Assembly (NCBI GenBank): GCA_028023455.1
Contig: JAQFVV010000278.1
Coordinates: 250,001-314,000 of the forward strand
DNA length: 64,000 nt
Source of the DNA: Epiperipatus broadwayi
Taxonomy: Eukaryota; Onychophora; Udeonychophora; Euonychophora; Peripatidae
Reading direction: 5' to 3'
Under the pieces are notes generated by a model that saw only the letters and a list, made by a program, of their open reading frames with translations, was not told the origin of the DNA and did not search any database. This document shows, one piece after another, positions 24,561 through 36,280 of this stretch (position 1 is its first letter; each line of letters starts with the position of its first letter). The position numbers and the translations under genes are program-made.

Positions 24561-25800
24561 TTAAATCTGCAGTACTTTTGGTTAATTTTTTAAACCTGCC
24601 TCAACTGCCATTAAAAAAAAAAAACAAAGTGGAAACAAACTTCATCAATTCAAATCTTTTGAATCCCATATTTTTATGTTAGCAACTTGTCTATATATTA
24701 AATGCATTTTATTCCTATTTATAAATATATCCTTCTTAATTTTTCTTTTATTATGGTTTCTCTCTTCATGAAGAATTTTTACACTTTCAAAATCAAATTT
24801 ATATTTATATTTACATGTTTTTTCATGATCAAAGAAAACTGAAGCCATCATTAAATAAACATTATTCTTATTTTTTACATGCTTATATAACAATTCATGC
24901 TCCTTTAATCTCTTCTCAATACTGCACCTCGATTCACCTATATATAATATCATACAGTCACAAAAAATATGGTCTACAATATTGCTTTTCTGCCTGACAT
25001 GTATGACATCGTTAGAATTATTGACTAATTTATTAATATTGTTTAACACATAGAATGTAACATTAAACACAGTCTTATATATATCCTTAAAATATTTCAC
25101 TTGTGGATTTGAAATAAATGTAATAGATATCTATTGTTTACTATGCATCTTCATTTCCTTTAAACCATTATAACTCTTTTTAAATTGACATAAAGTATTG
25201 TTTATTTGTTCAATTTTATAACCAACATCAAAGCAATTCCTTCGCAAATATTTTAATATTTTTCAGTTTATCACTTTGGTAACAGCATAATTTTTCATTA
25301 CAAAACAAAAAAGATTTATAACTTGCCATATTATGCATAAATAATACTTTTGATTTACAATTTATATATCCCATTTTTTGCAATGGCTTGATTATTAATT
25401 TATAATTTAGTATATTGTTATCTCTTGTAATAATGAAATCTAAATATTTAAATTTTTGTCCTGTTTTTTTTCAATAGTCCATTTCAAGCCATTCAAATTA
25501 TTTAATTCATCTACAAGAAAATTTATAGTATTAGTATTTCCACAACCAAAAACACCAACCACATACCTTTTGTAAATTTTAGTATCTTTAAAAGAGCACA
25601 TATTTAAAATACCACTCTCATATGTAGAGAACATAAAATTTCAAACTTGTGCAACTATAGGCAGACCCATAAGCCAACCTGTAGACATTTTATAATATTG
25701 ACCTTCAAAAAATGCAACAATGTTATTAAAAATTTTAAAGAATCAATAAACTTTATCATATATTTATAAATACCTTTACTTTTAAATGTATGTTTAATTA
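24561..25800 (-). pseudogene. PLE fragment: RT palm tail to GIY-YIG, longest copy
   Basis: From right to left: YYKMSTGWLMGLPIVAQV near 25700-25660 (the 'MGxPxSPxLA' RT block); a frame at 25634-25440 with NTINFLVDELNNLNGLKWTI; the KPLQKMGYINCKSKVLF block; and frame 25100-24645 with CMILYIGESRCSIEKRLKEH and later RNHNKRKIKKDIFINRN. This is the RT-to-endonuclease order of a PLE. Breaks between frames show it is dead. An untranslated tail with CCTGCCTCAACTGCCATTA follows near 24595-24613. Confidence 0.8.
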
Positions 25801-26577
25801 TTTTTATATTAAATTATACATTAATAATCAAGCCGTTGCAAAAAAAGTGATATATAAGTTGTAATTCAAAAGTACCAATTATGCATAAGATGGCAAGTTT
25901 TAGATCTTTTTTGTTTTGGAATGAAAATTTATGTCATTACCAAAGTGATAAACTGAAAAATATTGAAATAATTGCCAAGGAATTGCTTGATGTTGGTTAT
26001 AAAATGGAACAAATAAATAATGACTTATGTCAATTTAAAAAGAGTTATAATGGTTTAAGGGAAATGAAGATTCATAGTAAACAATAAATATCTATTCCAT
26101 TTATCACAAATCCATGATAATTCTAAGGATGTCAAACCTGTCAAGCAGAAAAGTAATATATATCAAATTTTTTGTGACTCTATGTTATCATATATAGGTG
26201 AATCAAGGTGCAGTATTGAGAAGAGATTAAAGGAGCATGAATTGTTATAAAAGCATGTAAAAAGTAAGAATAATTGTGATTTAATGACTGCTTCAGTTTC
26301 TTTTGATCATGAAAAAACATTAAAATATAAATTGAAATTTGATTTTGAAAGTGAAAATTCTTCTTGAAAAAAGAAACCATAATAAAAGAAAAATTAAGGA
26401 GGCTATTTTATAAATAGGAATAAAATGCATTTGATAAATAGACAAGCTGCTAATATTAAAATACAGGATTCATGGGATTTAAATTGATGACGTTTGATTC
26501 CGCTTTGTTTTTTTTTTTATTTAATGGCAGTTGAGGCAGGTTTAAGAAATTAACTGAAAATACTTCTGCAGATTTAT
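25800..26577 (+). pseudogene. PLE fragment: inverted partner of 24561-25800
   Basis: The plus strand carries the same blocks from the KPLQK region on: frame 25881-26087 with MHKMASFRSFLFWNENLCHY, a GESRCSIEKRLKEH-like tract near 26200, and the same tail (TTAATGGCAGTTGAGGCAGG near 26521-26540). Inverted arms of roughly 700 bases meet at about 25800. Scattered stops throughout. Confidence 0.8.
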
Positions 26578-26700
26578 TATTTTATTATATATATTACAAA
26601 TCAATGTCTGTATTTCTTCAAAATAATATATTTAAATTTATAAATAAATATTAGAAAATACAGTATTTGAAAGTTTATAAAAATATAGCTATAACCATCA

Positions 26701-26741
26701 CTTAGAAGCACTTTCAACTATCTTTGTAGTTTTTGTCAATT
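26701..26741 (-). ncRNA. Degenerate hammerhead-like motif right of the PLE cluster
   Basis: The minus strand has TTGACAA, stem II AACTA...TAGTT, GAAA and AGTGCTTCT. It is the direct-repeat partner of 21974-22014. The neighbouring sequence (AGTT/CTTTGTCAA.TAA) is also shared, so about 70 bases recur on both sides of the PLE cluster. Confidence 0.35.
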
Positions 26742-26798
26742 AATACTTTTAAAATGTCAGCTTTCCATAATTCCATGATGTCAACTTTCCCATAATTC

Positions 26799-26802
<4 letters not shown>

Positions 26803-26831
<29 letters not shown>
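26803..26831. repeat. (TA)n microsatellite
   Basis: Uninterrupted AT dinucleotides after TCCGTGAT. One of many such tracts; others of note are at 27175-27200, 40855-40873, 41634-41651, 51964-51982 and 52054-52071. Confidence 0.95.
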
Positions 26832-26834
<3 letters not shown>

Positions 26835-26984
26835 CATAATAAGTATGCATTTAATGAATTATTAATTACAACTTTAAATGTCTTAAAAGATTTTCAATTA
26901 TAAGAGCTTCACACAGACTCATTGTAAATCAAAAGATATTGCATATGTTCACTTGTATAGAAATTGTGGACTTAATCACTGGTG

Positions 26985-27140
26985 TAGTTAATAGCTTCAC
27001 GCTCTCAAATCAAAATGCTTTAGATTCCCCTATATAATTAGAAAGTAGGTTGAAGAAAAGAGTGACCACTCTTGTCTTTTAAAGTCATTAATCTTGTGTT
27101 AAGATTTGTAGAAGTCCCTACTGTCACATCTAGGTGCATA
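26985..27140 (+). repeat. GTAGAGGTCCCTAC repeat family, copy 1
   Basis: Shares GCTTCAC(G/A)CTCTCA, AGAAAGTA(G/A)GTTGAAG and the AGAxGTCCCTAC block with 33615-33825. The block recurs at 28001-28090, 44883-44972 and 47198-47365. Eroded; no coding capacity. Confidence 0.6.
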
Positions 27141-27173
27141 GTCTTATATATATATATTCTGATATTTATATAG

Positions 27174-27204
<31 letters not shown>

Positions 27205-28000
27205 ACAGAATAAATATATGGGCCATAAAAAATGCTTCAGCTTCAACAATGGCCATGAATTGTTGCACCATTTGGGAGTAATTTGTAACTGGGTAATTAT
27301 AATGACCATGGGAAATGAACACTTTAATATAATCTGAAAAAAATATATAGCCCAATAATTGGTTACAATTTGCAAATGAATAAATATATACTCTGAAGTT
27401 AAACACCTTTTATAACAGAAAAAAATTATGGGTCATACTATATCCTGAGTGATAACCTTATTATTGATCATCATTTATAACAGGATAAAAATATGAATCA
27501 AAAAAGAACAATCTTAATTTAATAATGCCTGTGGATTGTAGCATCATTTGCAAACAGAAAGAAAATTATAAACTAATCTAATGTAAATATCAACCACTGG
27601 ATAATAATCTAACACTTAAATCAATAAAAGACTGGTAGTAATATTTGTTTAACATCATAGATCAATGTAAAACTTAACTCCAAAAAACACTGGTAATAAT
27701 ATTGGTTGTAACCTCAGAGATCCCAATACCATTTTAAATGGATAGAAACAAATATAACATTACTTCAAGTTATTTTCAAATTAAAGCACCATTTTGCAAT
27801 AGATTAAAAAGATAGCAATAAGACTATGTATTGTTATATTATAAATAACAGTATATGCTTATTATATAAATCCTTCATAATGGAATATAAATAATGACAA
27901 AGAATTACACAGGTACACCTTATATTCTTCAAGAATGAACACATTGTTCATAATAATACAAACTTGTATTTAAACCCAACAATTATTTCTATTTATATTT
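27141..28000. other. AT-rich DNA, no feature recognised
   Basis: Contains a (TA)n tract (27175-27200). Weak internal tandem similarity (AAC...CACTGGTA.TAATATT) near 27590-27700. Confidence 0.5.
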
Positions 28001-28090
28001 AAGTAATATTTACTAAGGCTATAAATCTTAAAAATATGCACATGGAAATGCAAAGGTAGGGACCTCTATAGGTCTTATACACAAGCTTCA
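28001..28090 (-). repeat. GTAGAGGTCCCTAC repeat family, copy 2
   Basis: Reverse orientation: AAGTAATATTTACTAAGGC, then ATGCAAAGGTAGGGACCTCT, then AGGTCTTA.ACACAAGCTT. It defines the family's outer end (AGTAATATTTACTAAGG). Confidence 0.65.
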
Positions 28091-29250
28091 TGGATGGTTG
28101 AAATAATAATTTAAATATGTCTTATATATTTATGATAAGATATATATATAACTCATTAAGTGACTTCTAATTACAAAATAAATATAATAAAAGCAATGGT
28201 AACTCATCATTAATATCAATATACCTTTATTAACTAAATCAATTATAATAATATTAAATATTTAATAATATTACAAAACCAATTAATCTAACATATTCCA
28301 TTTTTATCAACTGAATACATTATAAAATAAAATCAGTTTATTATATAATCTTAAGATTTTCAATATCCAATCATAGCAATACATAAAATAAATGATAAAT
28401 TTCTATTTGATGTTTATTCAAACAATTGATAAATCACATCAAATTATTCTTCATTTTATTAAAGATAAGTTATTAAAACTTTAAACTATAACTGCCAAAG
28501 CATGTAAATGATTGTTAGTATTTATTATGATCAAATATTAATGTTAAATTTTAAATATATTTTAATATTTAAACTGAATTTATAATTCCCATTAATGATC
28601 TTTAAATATAAGTAAAGAAAATCACTCTAATTTGTTACAGTATAAAATATATTACCATTTTGATATTTAAATAAGATTATGATCTTTGTGGCTATACTCT
28701 GATTTATATAATATTTAATTGAATCAACAATTATTTAAAGAAAATATAGGAACATATCATCACAACTACGATTATTCCTCTTCAATAATTATCATATTCA
28801 CACATTTATTAATCATCAAATCAATTTATATATAATTTCTATGTTATTATATCTATTACTTGTTATTAACAAAATAATTACAATAAGCTTCCAATTACTT
28901 ATTATATATTTAACAATGTTAAATAGGTTAATGTATTGCTGTATAAAATCTATCCCTGGTCAAATATTAAACATTAAATTCAATATAAAGAAAATTATAT
29001 AAAATTATACTTTCTTACCCATCCTGTGGTTTCAATTTCTGAACTATTTTTGTAATTGCTTCTAATGAATTATATGGTATAATCAATTAGCGAAAATCAT
29101 CTCATCTCAATACAATTAACCAATAAATTTGCATTGTAAATTGAATGCCAATGGAGGGTGTTCACTTGTTTTAAATTAATTCAAAATTTATAAACAATTT
29201 GATATACATTAAAATCATATATATATAATTTCAGTGCATAATGCTATACT
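28091..29250. other. AT-rich DNA, no feature recognised
   Basis: About 1.1 kb of extremely AT-rich sequence. Confidence 0.5.
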
Positions 29251-29452
29251 GAAATAAATATAAGCATTTATTTTATAACGTCTTGCGTGCGATTATAATT
29301 ACGATAGAATGACAGCCTGTTAAGCTAATTGTGCAGACGCTGTGAGAATGTTATTAATAATTGATAAATGAATACCTTTATTAATAACATTCTCAAAGCG
29401 TCTGTGCAATTAGCTTAACAGGCTGTCATTCTATTGTAATGAAATAAATATA
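29251..29452. mobile_element. Foldback element with 12-bp TSD
   Basis: Arms 29298-29358 and 29379-29440 are reverse complements with few mismatches (shared core GAATGACAGCCTGTTAAGCT) around a 20-base spacer. GAAATAAATATA flanks the unit (29251-29262 and 29441-29452), suggesting insertion as one piece. No ORF. Confidence 0.75.
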
Positions 29453-29460
29453 CAAATATT

Positions 29461-29577
29461 AAGCATTAAATCACTCCACATGGTTAAGAAATCCAGTACC
29501 ATCTTCTAATGTATTTATATATTATTTCACAATGGGTGGTACTGATTTTCTTAACCATGTGGGGTGATTTAATGCTT
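29461..29577. mobile_element. Second, adjacent foldback element
   Basis: Arms 29461-29502 and 29536-29577 (AAGCATTAAATCAC.CCACAT and its complement) flank about 33 bases. It starts 9 bases after the first foldback's TSD. GAAAATAAATA near 29590 may be a further copy of the same target sequence. Confidence 0.7.
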
Positions 29578-29599
29578 TATATATATATGGAAAATAAAT

Positions 29600-30738
29600 A
29601 TTTAAAATATATGCATATAATGTGATTATGATTTAAGCAATAGATTTTCAGTTGACATTAAGGTGATTGCACATCAATCTCCACTTAGTACATACTAAAT
29701 ATGTACACATATATTTATGTAACACAGAAATAATGGAGAATATTTACACTGTCTGAAATGTAAGGGAGTCAAGATATATATTTTTTCTATATTTTATATA
29801 ATAATATAGTTAATTATATACATATATATTTATATGATCTATTTGTATGTTAATATAAATAAAAAATGAATATTTTAAATTAAAACAATAATTACTATTT
29901 TGTAAAATATAAATTCAAACTTAGGAAAATATAGCTCTCTTATATTTAGGTATATAAATGTCACTACTTTAAGCTAAAATTATGCCACTAGTTATATCAA
30001 TAAATAGTACATATATTAAACAAAAAAAATATATAGCATCAATAATGATATATGCAAATGACCTGAGTAATAGTCTTTAAACATGGCCTTTCTAAACTGG
30101 TACCATATTTTTAGTGTTTATTTTTTAAATTGTGATCTGACAACATTTTGTTATTCCAGAGAAAGAAGAAATATCATGAACAGCCATAATATTCAAAGCA
30201 CATTTTGTTAATTCCAACATTTTCCAAATATCCAAATTATATTTTCATTCAGCTTTTATTTGATCTATATAGTATTATTTGATCTATATATTATCACTAA
30301 TTTATATGCATGCTGATACAATGTAAATATCCTTTCATTTAGCAAGTAGTCAATTCATAAAACATTATAAGTCAACAGATAATAGTTTCATCCGTAATGA
30401 TGCTATAAAAATTGAACCAATTTTTATCACTTGTATAAATAATACATCAAGTTTGAAAAATTATATTAGTATGTGACCATAATCTTTGTGCACATTTTCT
30501 ATTGTTAAGACTTAGACTTCACCTATGAAAAGTAGGAAATATAATGCCATAAATCATTTTGATTATTCTTCATTTTTATAATAAATTATCACTTCACATA
30601 AATGTTTAACACACTGTACAGTTTCTGGGCTAATGCGGTTGCCTTTAATCTTATCATTTTGTACAGTTAACAATATACTTTTAAAATAAATAAAAAGAAG
30701 TCGTGTAAAAAAATCACATGTGCTTTTTTTTTTTCATG
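29600..30738. other. AT-rich DNA, no feature recognised
   Basis: No coding or structural signal was seen. Confidence 0.5.
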
Positions 30739-30800
30739 TGTCAAAGCATTGGCTGAGAAGTGAACCCACTAACCCGGGACAACTATTTGTAAGGCAGCTG
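30739..30800 (-). mobile_element. Truncated tRNA-derived SINE
   Basis: The minus strand keeps CAGCTGCCTTACAAATAGTTG, GTCCCGGGTTAGTGGG, TTCACTTCTCAGCCAATGC and a TTTGACACATG tail with A run. The A-box half is missing and a few bases are inserted next to the B-box. Family of 18860-18956. Confidence 0.65.
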
Positions 30801-32109
30801 AGAGTATTTTTTCTATTTAGCTCTATTTATACATTTTCCATTGTCTTCAGAATAACTATAGCAATACATTTTATTCCCCCTTTAGACAACTTCAACCAAT
30901 GTCTCTCAAATAAAAATTTTATTACATAAAATAATGACAAATAAAAAAAATGCAATTATTATATAACAAACATTTATGGTTTAAGATACGATTAAGACTA
31001 CATTCTTTCATACTACAATCAAAATAAACTTTTTACACACATCTTTCAAATATTATATTATACAAACAAAACAGCACATATACTAGATACATTAAACATT
31101 TATTGTAAAGTTTGTAATTTGTTATTGTGAATGCAGTAATGACAATTTACATAATACCAAAAGAACAATAATTTTATCCAAACTATATGCTTTATTATTT
31201 ACATATCACTTTTAAAATGGATAAAGTCAATTCACAATCTTACACAGTGCAATTAATAATAAACATATGTTATATCTATATTACAATCATCATTGCAACA
31301 TAGTTCAGTGCTTCATAGGTTAAGATATCGATCAAAATCAAACAAGAAAGGAAAAACTGAAACTCATCTCAAACATCAGTAGATATATTCTCCCCTCAAA
31401 CCAGAAAAAAATACTTTCCCCTTCTCTCTTTCTTTTTAAACTAACAACAGTGAGTTACTATTAATTTTTAATGTGCATAAAAAATCATCTTCACGTAAAT
31501 ATACACAAACATGCATTCTTTTTTCTTCCTCATCTTCATATATTGTTTAATAATTTAATCCTTTTACAGAAATAATTAATACTAAAATGTTCTCATCACA
31601 AATATTCAGACAAAAACATCTCATTAGCACATTTTTCTATTCTCGTGCTTCTATGTCACTAGTGTAAACATTAGTAATCCTTAAATGTGAAAATAGTAGT
31701 GCTTATTAATTCCTTATCAACTGCACTCATGTCAAAATATTCACAGATCATATGACTTTAGGTAGTAAGAAGTTTTTTAAATTTTTTGAATAAAATGCAC
31801 TTTTTCTCTGGCAGCATATTTTTTTTCTTTTTGTTAGTATATCAAGTTGCTAGCCCAAACTGAAACATTTTTAATTATTTCAATCCAAAGTTTATTTTCT
31901 TGCATAGTGTATAGGTCAGAAAATTGTTTAATTTTTATATTTTAAGGAGGCTTTAATTTTTTTAATAACCATAGGTATCTTTATTTCTTGGCCAGAATTA
32001 GTACAAGACACTAATACATCACAGGACCTTAATTTACACATAGCTAATTCATTAACAATTTCTTCCATTTTCATCACTTTTAAGCCATAAATTGTAAGCT
32101 TTCATAATT
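30801..32109. other. AT-rich DNA, no feature recognised
   Basis: Long stretch without ORFs or repeat pairs. An untranslated region of an unseen gene cannot be excluded, but nothing supports one. Confidence 0.4.
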
Positions 32110-32580
32110 AATAGTTGGCAAGATGGCAGTGATTAATAAATCTCTAGTCAATGTTATAATAATCAAATATGTCCACACTATATTCTAACTTACTGCTTTT
32201 ATCAGTGAAGAGCTTTTGAATATTTTTGAACAGTGCATTTGGATCTTTGGAATCTAATGAACTTTTTCTCAAGAAGCCATATTTTACTTTATGATAGAAG
32301 AAAATCTACTAGTTGAGATAAGCAAAAAAGCCTGGAATGACAATTGGAAAGATGTTTCATTTGCACAGGTAGTTTGATAATACAATAAAAGTAAAAATGG
32401 CAGCTAGGGAAATAGTGCATCAAAGTCCAAAGATCCTAGTGCATACATTAAAGATATATAAAAAGCTCTTATTGATGAAATCTATAAGATAGAAATGAGA
32501 TTGACAATATTTGGGTAGAACAGCATTGAATGGAGATTTATTAATTGCTACCATCTAGTAATTATTGATTATTGAAGCTT
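32110..32580. mobile_element. Inverted pair of degenerate hammerhead-family-2 copies
   Basis: About 32110-32275 and 32425-32580 are diverged reverse complements. Shared blocks include GATTAATAAATCTC, TTTATCAGTGAAGAGCTTTT / AAAAAGCTCTTATTGATGAA, and TGCA...GGATCTTTGGA. They align with the hammerhead part of 16619-17186. The right copy keeps TTGATGA, an ATCT...AGAT hairpin and GAAAT; the left has CTGATAA and GAATA. Both look inactive. Confidence 0.55.
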
Positions 32581-33059
32581 GCACTGGGTGTCATGAATGT
32601 AATAAGAATAAAAAAAATTATTAACAAATTAACAATGTGCAAGCTAAGATCATGTGATAAATTAACAATCTGTAATCTGAGATCATGTGATGTATTTTTG
32701 GTCATGTGGACACAGAATTTCAAATGTAAAAAAAAACAATATTATTTAAAAATCTGGTTTTACACAATTTCAACTCTCAAGGGCACTCGCTTTTCATAAT
32801 GACTATAATTTTTATACAATGTCATTCTTAATTATATCAAATTCAACAAGAAAATATGTCTTAGCTTTAAATATTTTATACAATTTTACATTTTATTTAT
32901 CATTTAACGTTTGTCTCCTATAACAAATATCCATTTAATGAAACATAAAAAGTCATGTGATCACATTTTACACAGACGCTTTTTAGTACTAAATTTATTC
33001 CCTTTTATTCCCTTCAGTTATGTCACTAATGTAAGCTACCGGATAAATGGTAGTGGTAA

Positions 33060-33185
33060 AGGGAAAATGCATTAAACCCTAAAAATCGAAGAGAAATATA
33101 TTCATATTCAAAAGTATGCATTTATAAAAGCCATAAGCTAAAACATACTCTGGAAATATAAGTAGACCAGCCCTGAATTAATCAC
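33060..33185 (+). mobile_element. Degenerate hammerhead-family-2 copy
   Basis: AAAGCCATAAGCTAAAACAT..TCTGGAAATA on the plus strand aligns with the hammerhead strand of 16746-16787 (GAAGGCCATAAGCCAGAAAC, then TAGTCTGGGGATA). CTGATGA has become TTATAAA and GAAAC has become AAAAC, so the ribozyme is dead. Confidence 0.45.
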
Positions 33186-33614
33186 TATCAAACAGTACTA
33201 ATTGATTTCTCAGTTTTATCCAATCTAGCATAACTGGCATAAGAGAAACAGGATTTGATACTGATCCATGTGTTATTAATTTATAATTGTATAATTCGTT
33301 TTCAATCTTTAAATAATGTTATTCTTTTAGTTGCTATAAAAATGCTTTTAAATTTCAAATCAGTGAATCCTTTAACTGTGATTGATGTTTATATTGCATA
33401 AATATTATACAGGAGTTACTGGAGTTAATAAATATAATTTATTAAAATATTCTGCAAGTTCATGTGCACTGCTAAAATAGCAACCTCAAGAGATAAAGAT
33501 GTGTGGCTCACAGTTTAATTCACTCATTGCTGAGCTCCATTCGGAAAACTATTTGATTATTTCTAACTATAAGATCTTTCCATTGATTCATTGTTCACGA
33601 GTACTAATGTATAA
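33186..33614. other. AT-rich DNA, no feature recognised
   Basis: Nothing recognisable. Confidence 0.45.
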
Positions 33615-33825
33615 TAGGAATTGTTAGCTTCACACTCTCAGATCTAACTGATTCAGCTTCACCTATTCATATAGAAAGTAAGTTGAAGTAAAGAAGGGTT
33701 CCTCTTTTTTCTTCCAAAGTGTAAGCTTGTGGTTAAGACCTATAGATGTCCCTACCTTCGCATTTTCACGGCGCACTCTTGAGGTTTAAAGCCTTAGTAA
33801 ATATTATTTACTAAAATTAAGTTAC
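33615..33825 (+). repeat. GTAGAGGTCCCTAC repeat family, copy 3
   Basis: Longest single copy: TTAGCTTCACACTCTCAG, then GAAAGTAAGTTGAAGTAAAG, then GCTTGTGGTTAAGACCTATA, then GCCTTAGTAAATATTATTTAC. It gives the left portion lost in the shorter copies. Confidence 0.7.
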
Positions 33826-34974
33826 TTTATATTTTGTTATAATTATTTATTTGACTTTAAATAATTTATTTTATAAATAATTATAAGTCTGAAACACTGT
33901 CTTTTGATTTTTAAACACTGTTATTAAATAATTTTAACACGTTCATTTAGATAATAAACAATGATTTACTCTTATTCATTTTAATACAATATATAAGTAT
34001 GTATTATATTAAGACATAAATCTTTAGAAGTTCAAACAGATTTTAGTTTATCTGAACAGATTGCTTAACATAGTTTGACAAAAATAGTTTTCGCTGATAA
34101 GAAATTTGTAAGCAATTTATAGGTTTTTTATTTTTATTTTTTTTATTTATTTCGTAGTCGACCTTTAAAAATAAAATAAATTGGAAAGAAATATTGACAA
34201 ATTTTATGAATACTGTCTAGTTATTAGTTGTTGTAGTGAATGTATTCAAATGAAAACAGAATTAAAGCAGTAAATTAATAGCAGACAAAAGGAACTATTT
34301 TAGAAGTCTGCAAATTTTCAAAATGTGCATCCAAAGAGAACACATTTAAAATGAATAAAAAAGCAGTTCTTCAATTACTGAGGGAAGAAACAAACAGAAA
34401 AGACTTTAGAAAGAAAGCTGAAATAAAATTTATTATTTATTTATACTGATAACATCAAGAACATAAAATCACAAGAAACCATTGCTTACGATGATTTACT
34501 GTTATAACTATGATGTTAGTCGTCTTCCTATTGCCTTGTTGATTTTTTATTGTTAATGCTGCCATAGCTTTATTTATTTTAAAATATATTCATTTACAAA
34601 AGAAAATGCTATGAATAACACAATAGATCAATAATATATATATATATTGTTTCAAAACAAATGTAAATAAAAAAAAATGAAAGTTTTAAGATAACTAAAC
34701 AACAATTTTAAAATTCAAATATAAATCCAGCTTTTATGTATATAAAATGATGACATCACATCACAAACCAATGACGAAATAAAATCATGTATTTCAAGCG
34801 GTAGTTAGTTAAACCATGATCTAAAACAGAAAAAACGCTAATACTCAGCACATTGTAATTGTGATAATATTATTTGTCACAATTTTTCTTCATAAGTTGA
34901 AATTTGAAAATAATATAGTTTAGTTAATAAGATTGCAATAATATAACTCTGATTGAACAAGACAATCTAAAATT
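33826..34974. other. AT-rich DNA, no feature recognised
   Basis: No feature beyond A/T tracts and a (TA)n at 34633-34647. Confidence 0.5.
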
Positions 34975-35150
34975 ATAAACAATGAGGATTGCCAATTCCT
35001 CAACAAACTTTATAATAAATGCTTAGCTAGAAAAAGCATTTAAAATATCTCTGCCAAACCTCTGACCATGGTTTTGTGCCCTGGTACTCCTCAGAGACAT
35101 GCTAGGATAACTTACAAGCTTAAGAGAATAGCGTCATGTGATCTATGACT
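34975..35150 (-). mobile_element. Hammerhead-family-3 repeat, copy A
   Basis: Shares AAACAATGAGGATTGCCAAT, AACTTTATAATAAATGCTTAG and CTTACAAGCTTAAGAGA with 37195-37395 and 59819-59949. On the minus strand 35057-35100 holds a hammerhead-like block: CTGAGGA (35088-35094, core intact), imperfect stem II GTACC-AG-GGCAC, AAAAC (G12 changed to A), stem III ACC-AT-GGT, C, and AGAGG. Confidence 0.6.
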
Positions 35151-35292
35151 CTTATTTTGACTCTTTATAGTCTAAATTTTTTTTAGTTCACTTGAATCAA
35201 GAGAGAAAATATAGCAATGGGATTATACTCTAGAAGTATTGTCACATATGTATAAGATAGTCATTTAGAAACAATATCCCTCTTTTTTTATA

Positions 35293-35430
35293 GAAAATCT
35301 ATTTTCTCATATTATGTGACAAAATCTTATGGTACCTTCATAAAAAAGTAACTTTTGTTTTACAAAATCTATTTTCTCGTATTGTGTGACATAATCTTAT
35401 GGTACTTTCATAAAAAAAGTAACTTTTTTT
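35293..35430. repeat. Two tandem copies of a 69-bp unit
   Basis: AAAATCTATTTTCTC.TATT.T, GTGACA(A/T)AATCTTATGGTAC and TTCATAAAAAAGTAACTTTT occur at about 35294-35361 and again at about 35363-35430, with a few substitutions. The second unit abuts the SINE. Confidence 0.85.
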
Positions 35431-35443
35431 TTTAAATGTCATA

Positions 35444-35526
35444 GCATCATCCAGGACACGAACCCGCAACCCAGGCAACTGCCTGCTAGTGCAAGGCAAT
35501 CGCGCTGATCTCTCGACCACCAATGC
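35444..35526 (-). mobile_element. tRNA-derived SINE, same family as 5129-5222
   Basis: The minus strand runs GCATTGGTGGTCGAGAGATC to GGGTTCGTGTCCTGGATGATGC. The A-box-like TGGTCGAGAGA and B-box GGTTCGTGTCC are kept, and the ends pair partly. No clean TSD was found; the left flank is T-rich. Confidence 0.8.
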
Positions 35527-35825
35527 AAGACTTCTTTTGTTTTTTTTATTATGTGGTTATAATACATTGTATATATTGTCACTAATACTATTTAATTTAC
35601 TTCCAAACATATGTTGCTACTTTTTGTGCTCTATATTATATCACTAATAAAGCTTCTGCAAATTTGAATGATATCAAATCAAATAACCTTTAATAATACT
35701 TACAATTTTTAAATTACAATTAACCACTTTGTTTTGTAATGAAATAAAATTTCATATCACTGTTTTATGTATATATATAATTAATGACAAAAAATAAAAT
35801 TACAAAAAAATCAAGTCAAATGTCA
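35527..35825. other. AT-rich DNA, no feature recognised
   Basis: Short filler between the SINE and the next repeat. Confidence 0.4.
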
Positions 35826-36280
35826 CATGACCACTTTAATAAGCTTGTAATACAAATGTTATATATAGAGCTCACAAATAAGCTCTTAACAAACCTTGCA
35901 GAATAAATTACATTAAATTAGATCATGTGACATCTGACTTCATTTATTTGTAATTTTATTTATTGCTATTAAGGCTTTGGTAATTTTATATTGCTAAAGC
36001 TATTAATATATGAAGTATCTGAACTTAGTTTCATCCCCTATGGCTATTTAAGTTAGATAGCTGGATTGGAAGACATATGGATACCTGAAATTTTCAGATT
36101 TTCTACTTAATAGTTATACATTAAATAAAGTGCTGGGCTTGTCCTTGTAATTTCAATCTAATGCATGAATATTCTAGCACTTCACTGAGGATGACAGTAG
36201 CAGAAACTGGTCTCGGGTTCTGGTATATTCCGCAAAGCTTGTTAAGAGCTTATTTGTGACCTCTCTATATAATATAATTA
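35826..36280 (+). mobile_element. Hammerhead-family-3 relative, with inverted left arm
   Basis: Aligns with 49930-50365 over the ATGTGACATCTGACTT, TATATGAAGTATCTGAA and AGACATAT.GATACCTGAAA blocks. About 35860-35901 is the inverted copy of about 36231-36270 (AGAGCTTATTTGTGA shared), so the element is again head-to-head. The hammerhead lies at its right end. Confidence 0.6.
36176..36218 (+). ncRNA. Hammerhead ribozyme-like motif
   Basis: CTGAGGA (36185-36191), a weak stem II TGACAGTAGCA (outer two pairs only), GAAAC, loop TG, GTC, then TCGGGT facing upstream ACTTCA (about five pairs, two G-U, one mismatch). The invariant bases look intact, but stem II is poor. Confidence 0.5.

Noticed and set aside
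33615-33825. Hammerhead search in the GTAGAGGTCCCTAC family
   Set aside because: It has hairpins (GACCT...AGGTC) and one AGAAAG, but no CUGANGA strand or paired stem I on either strand.
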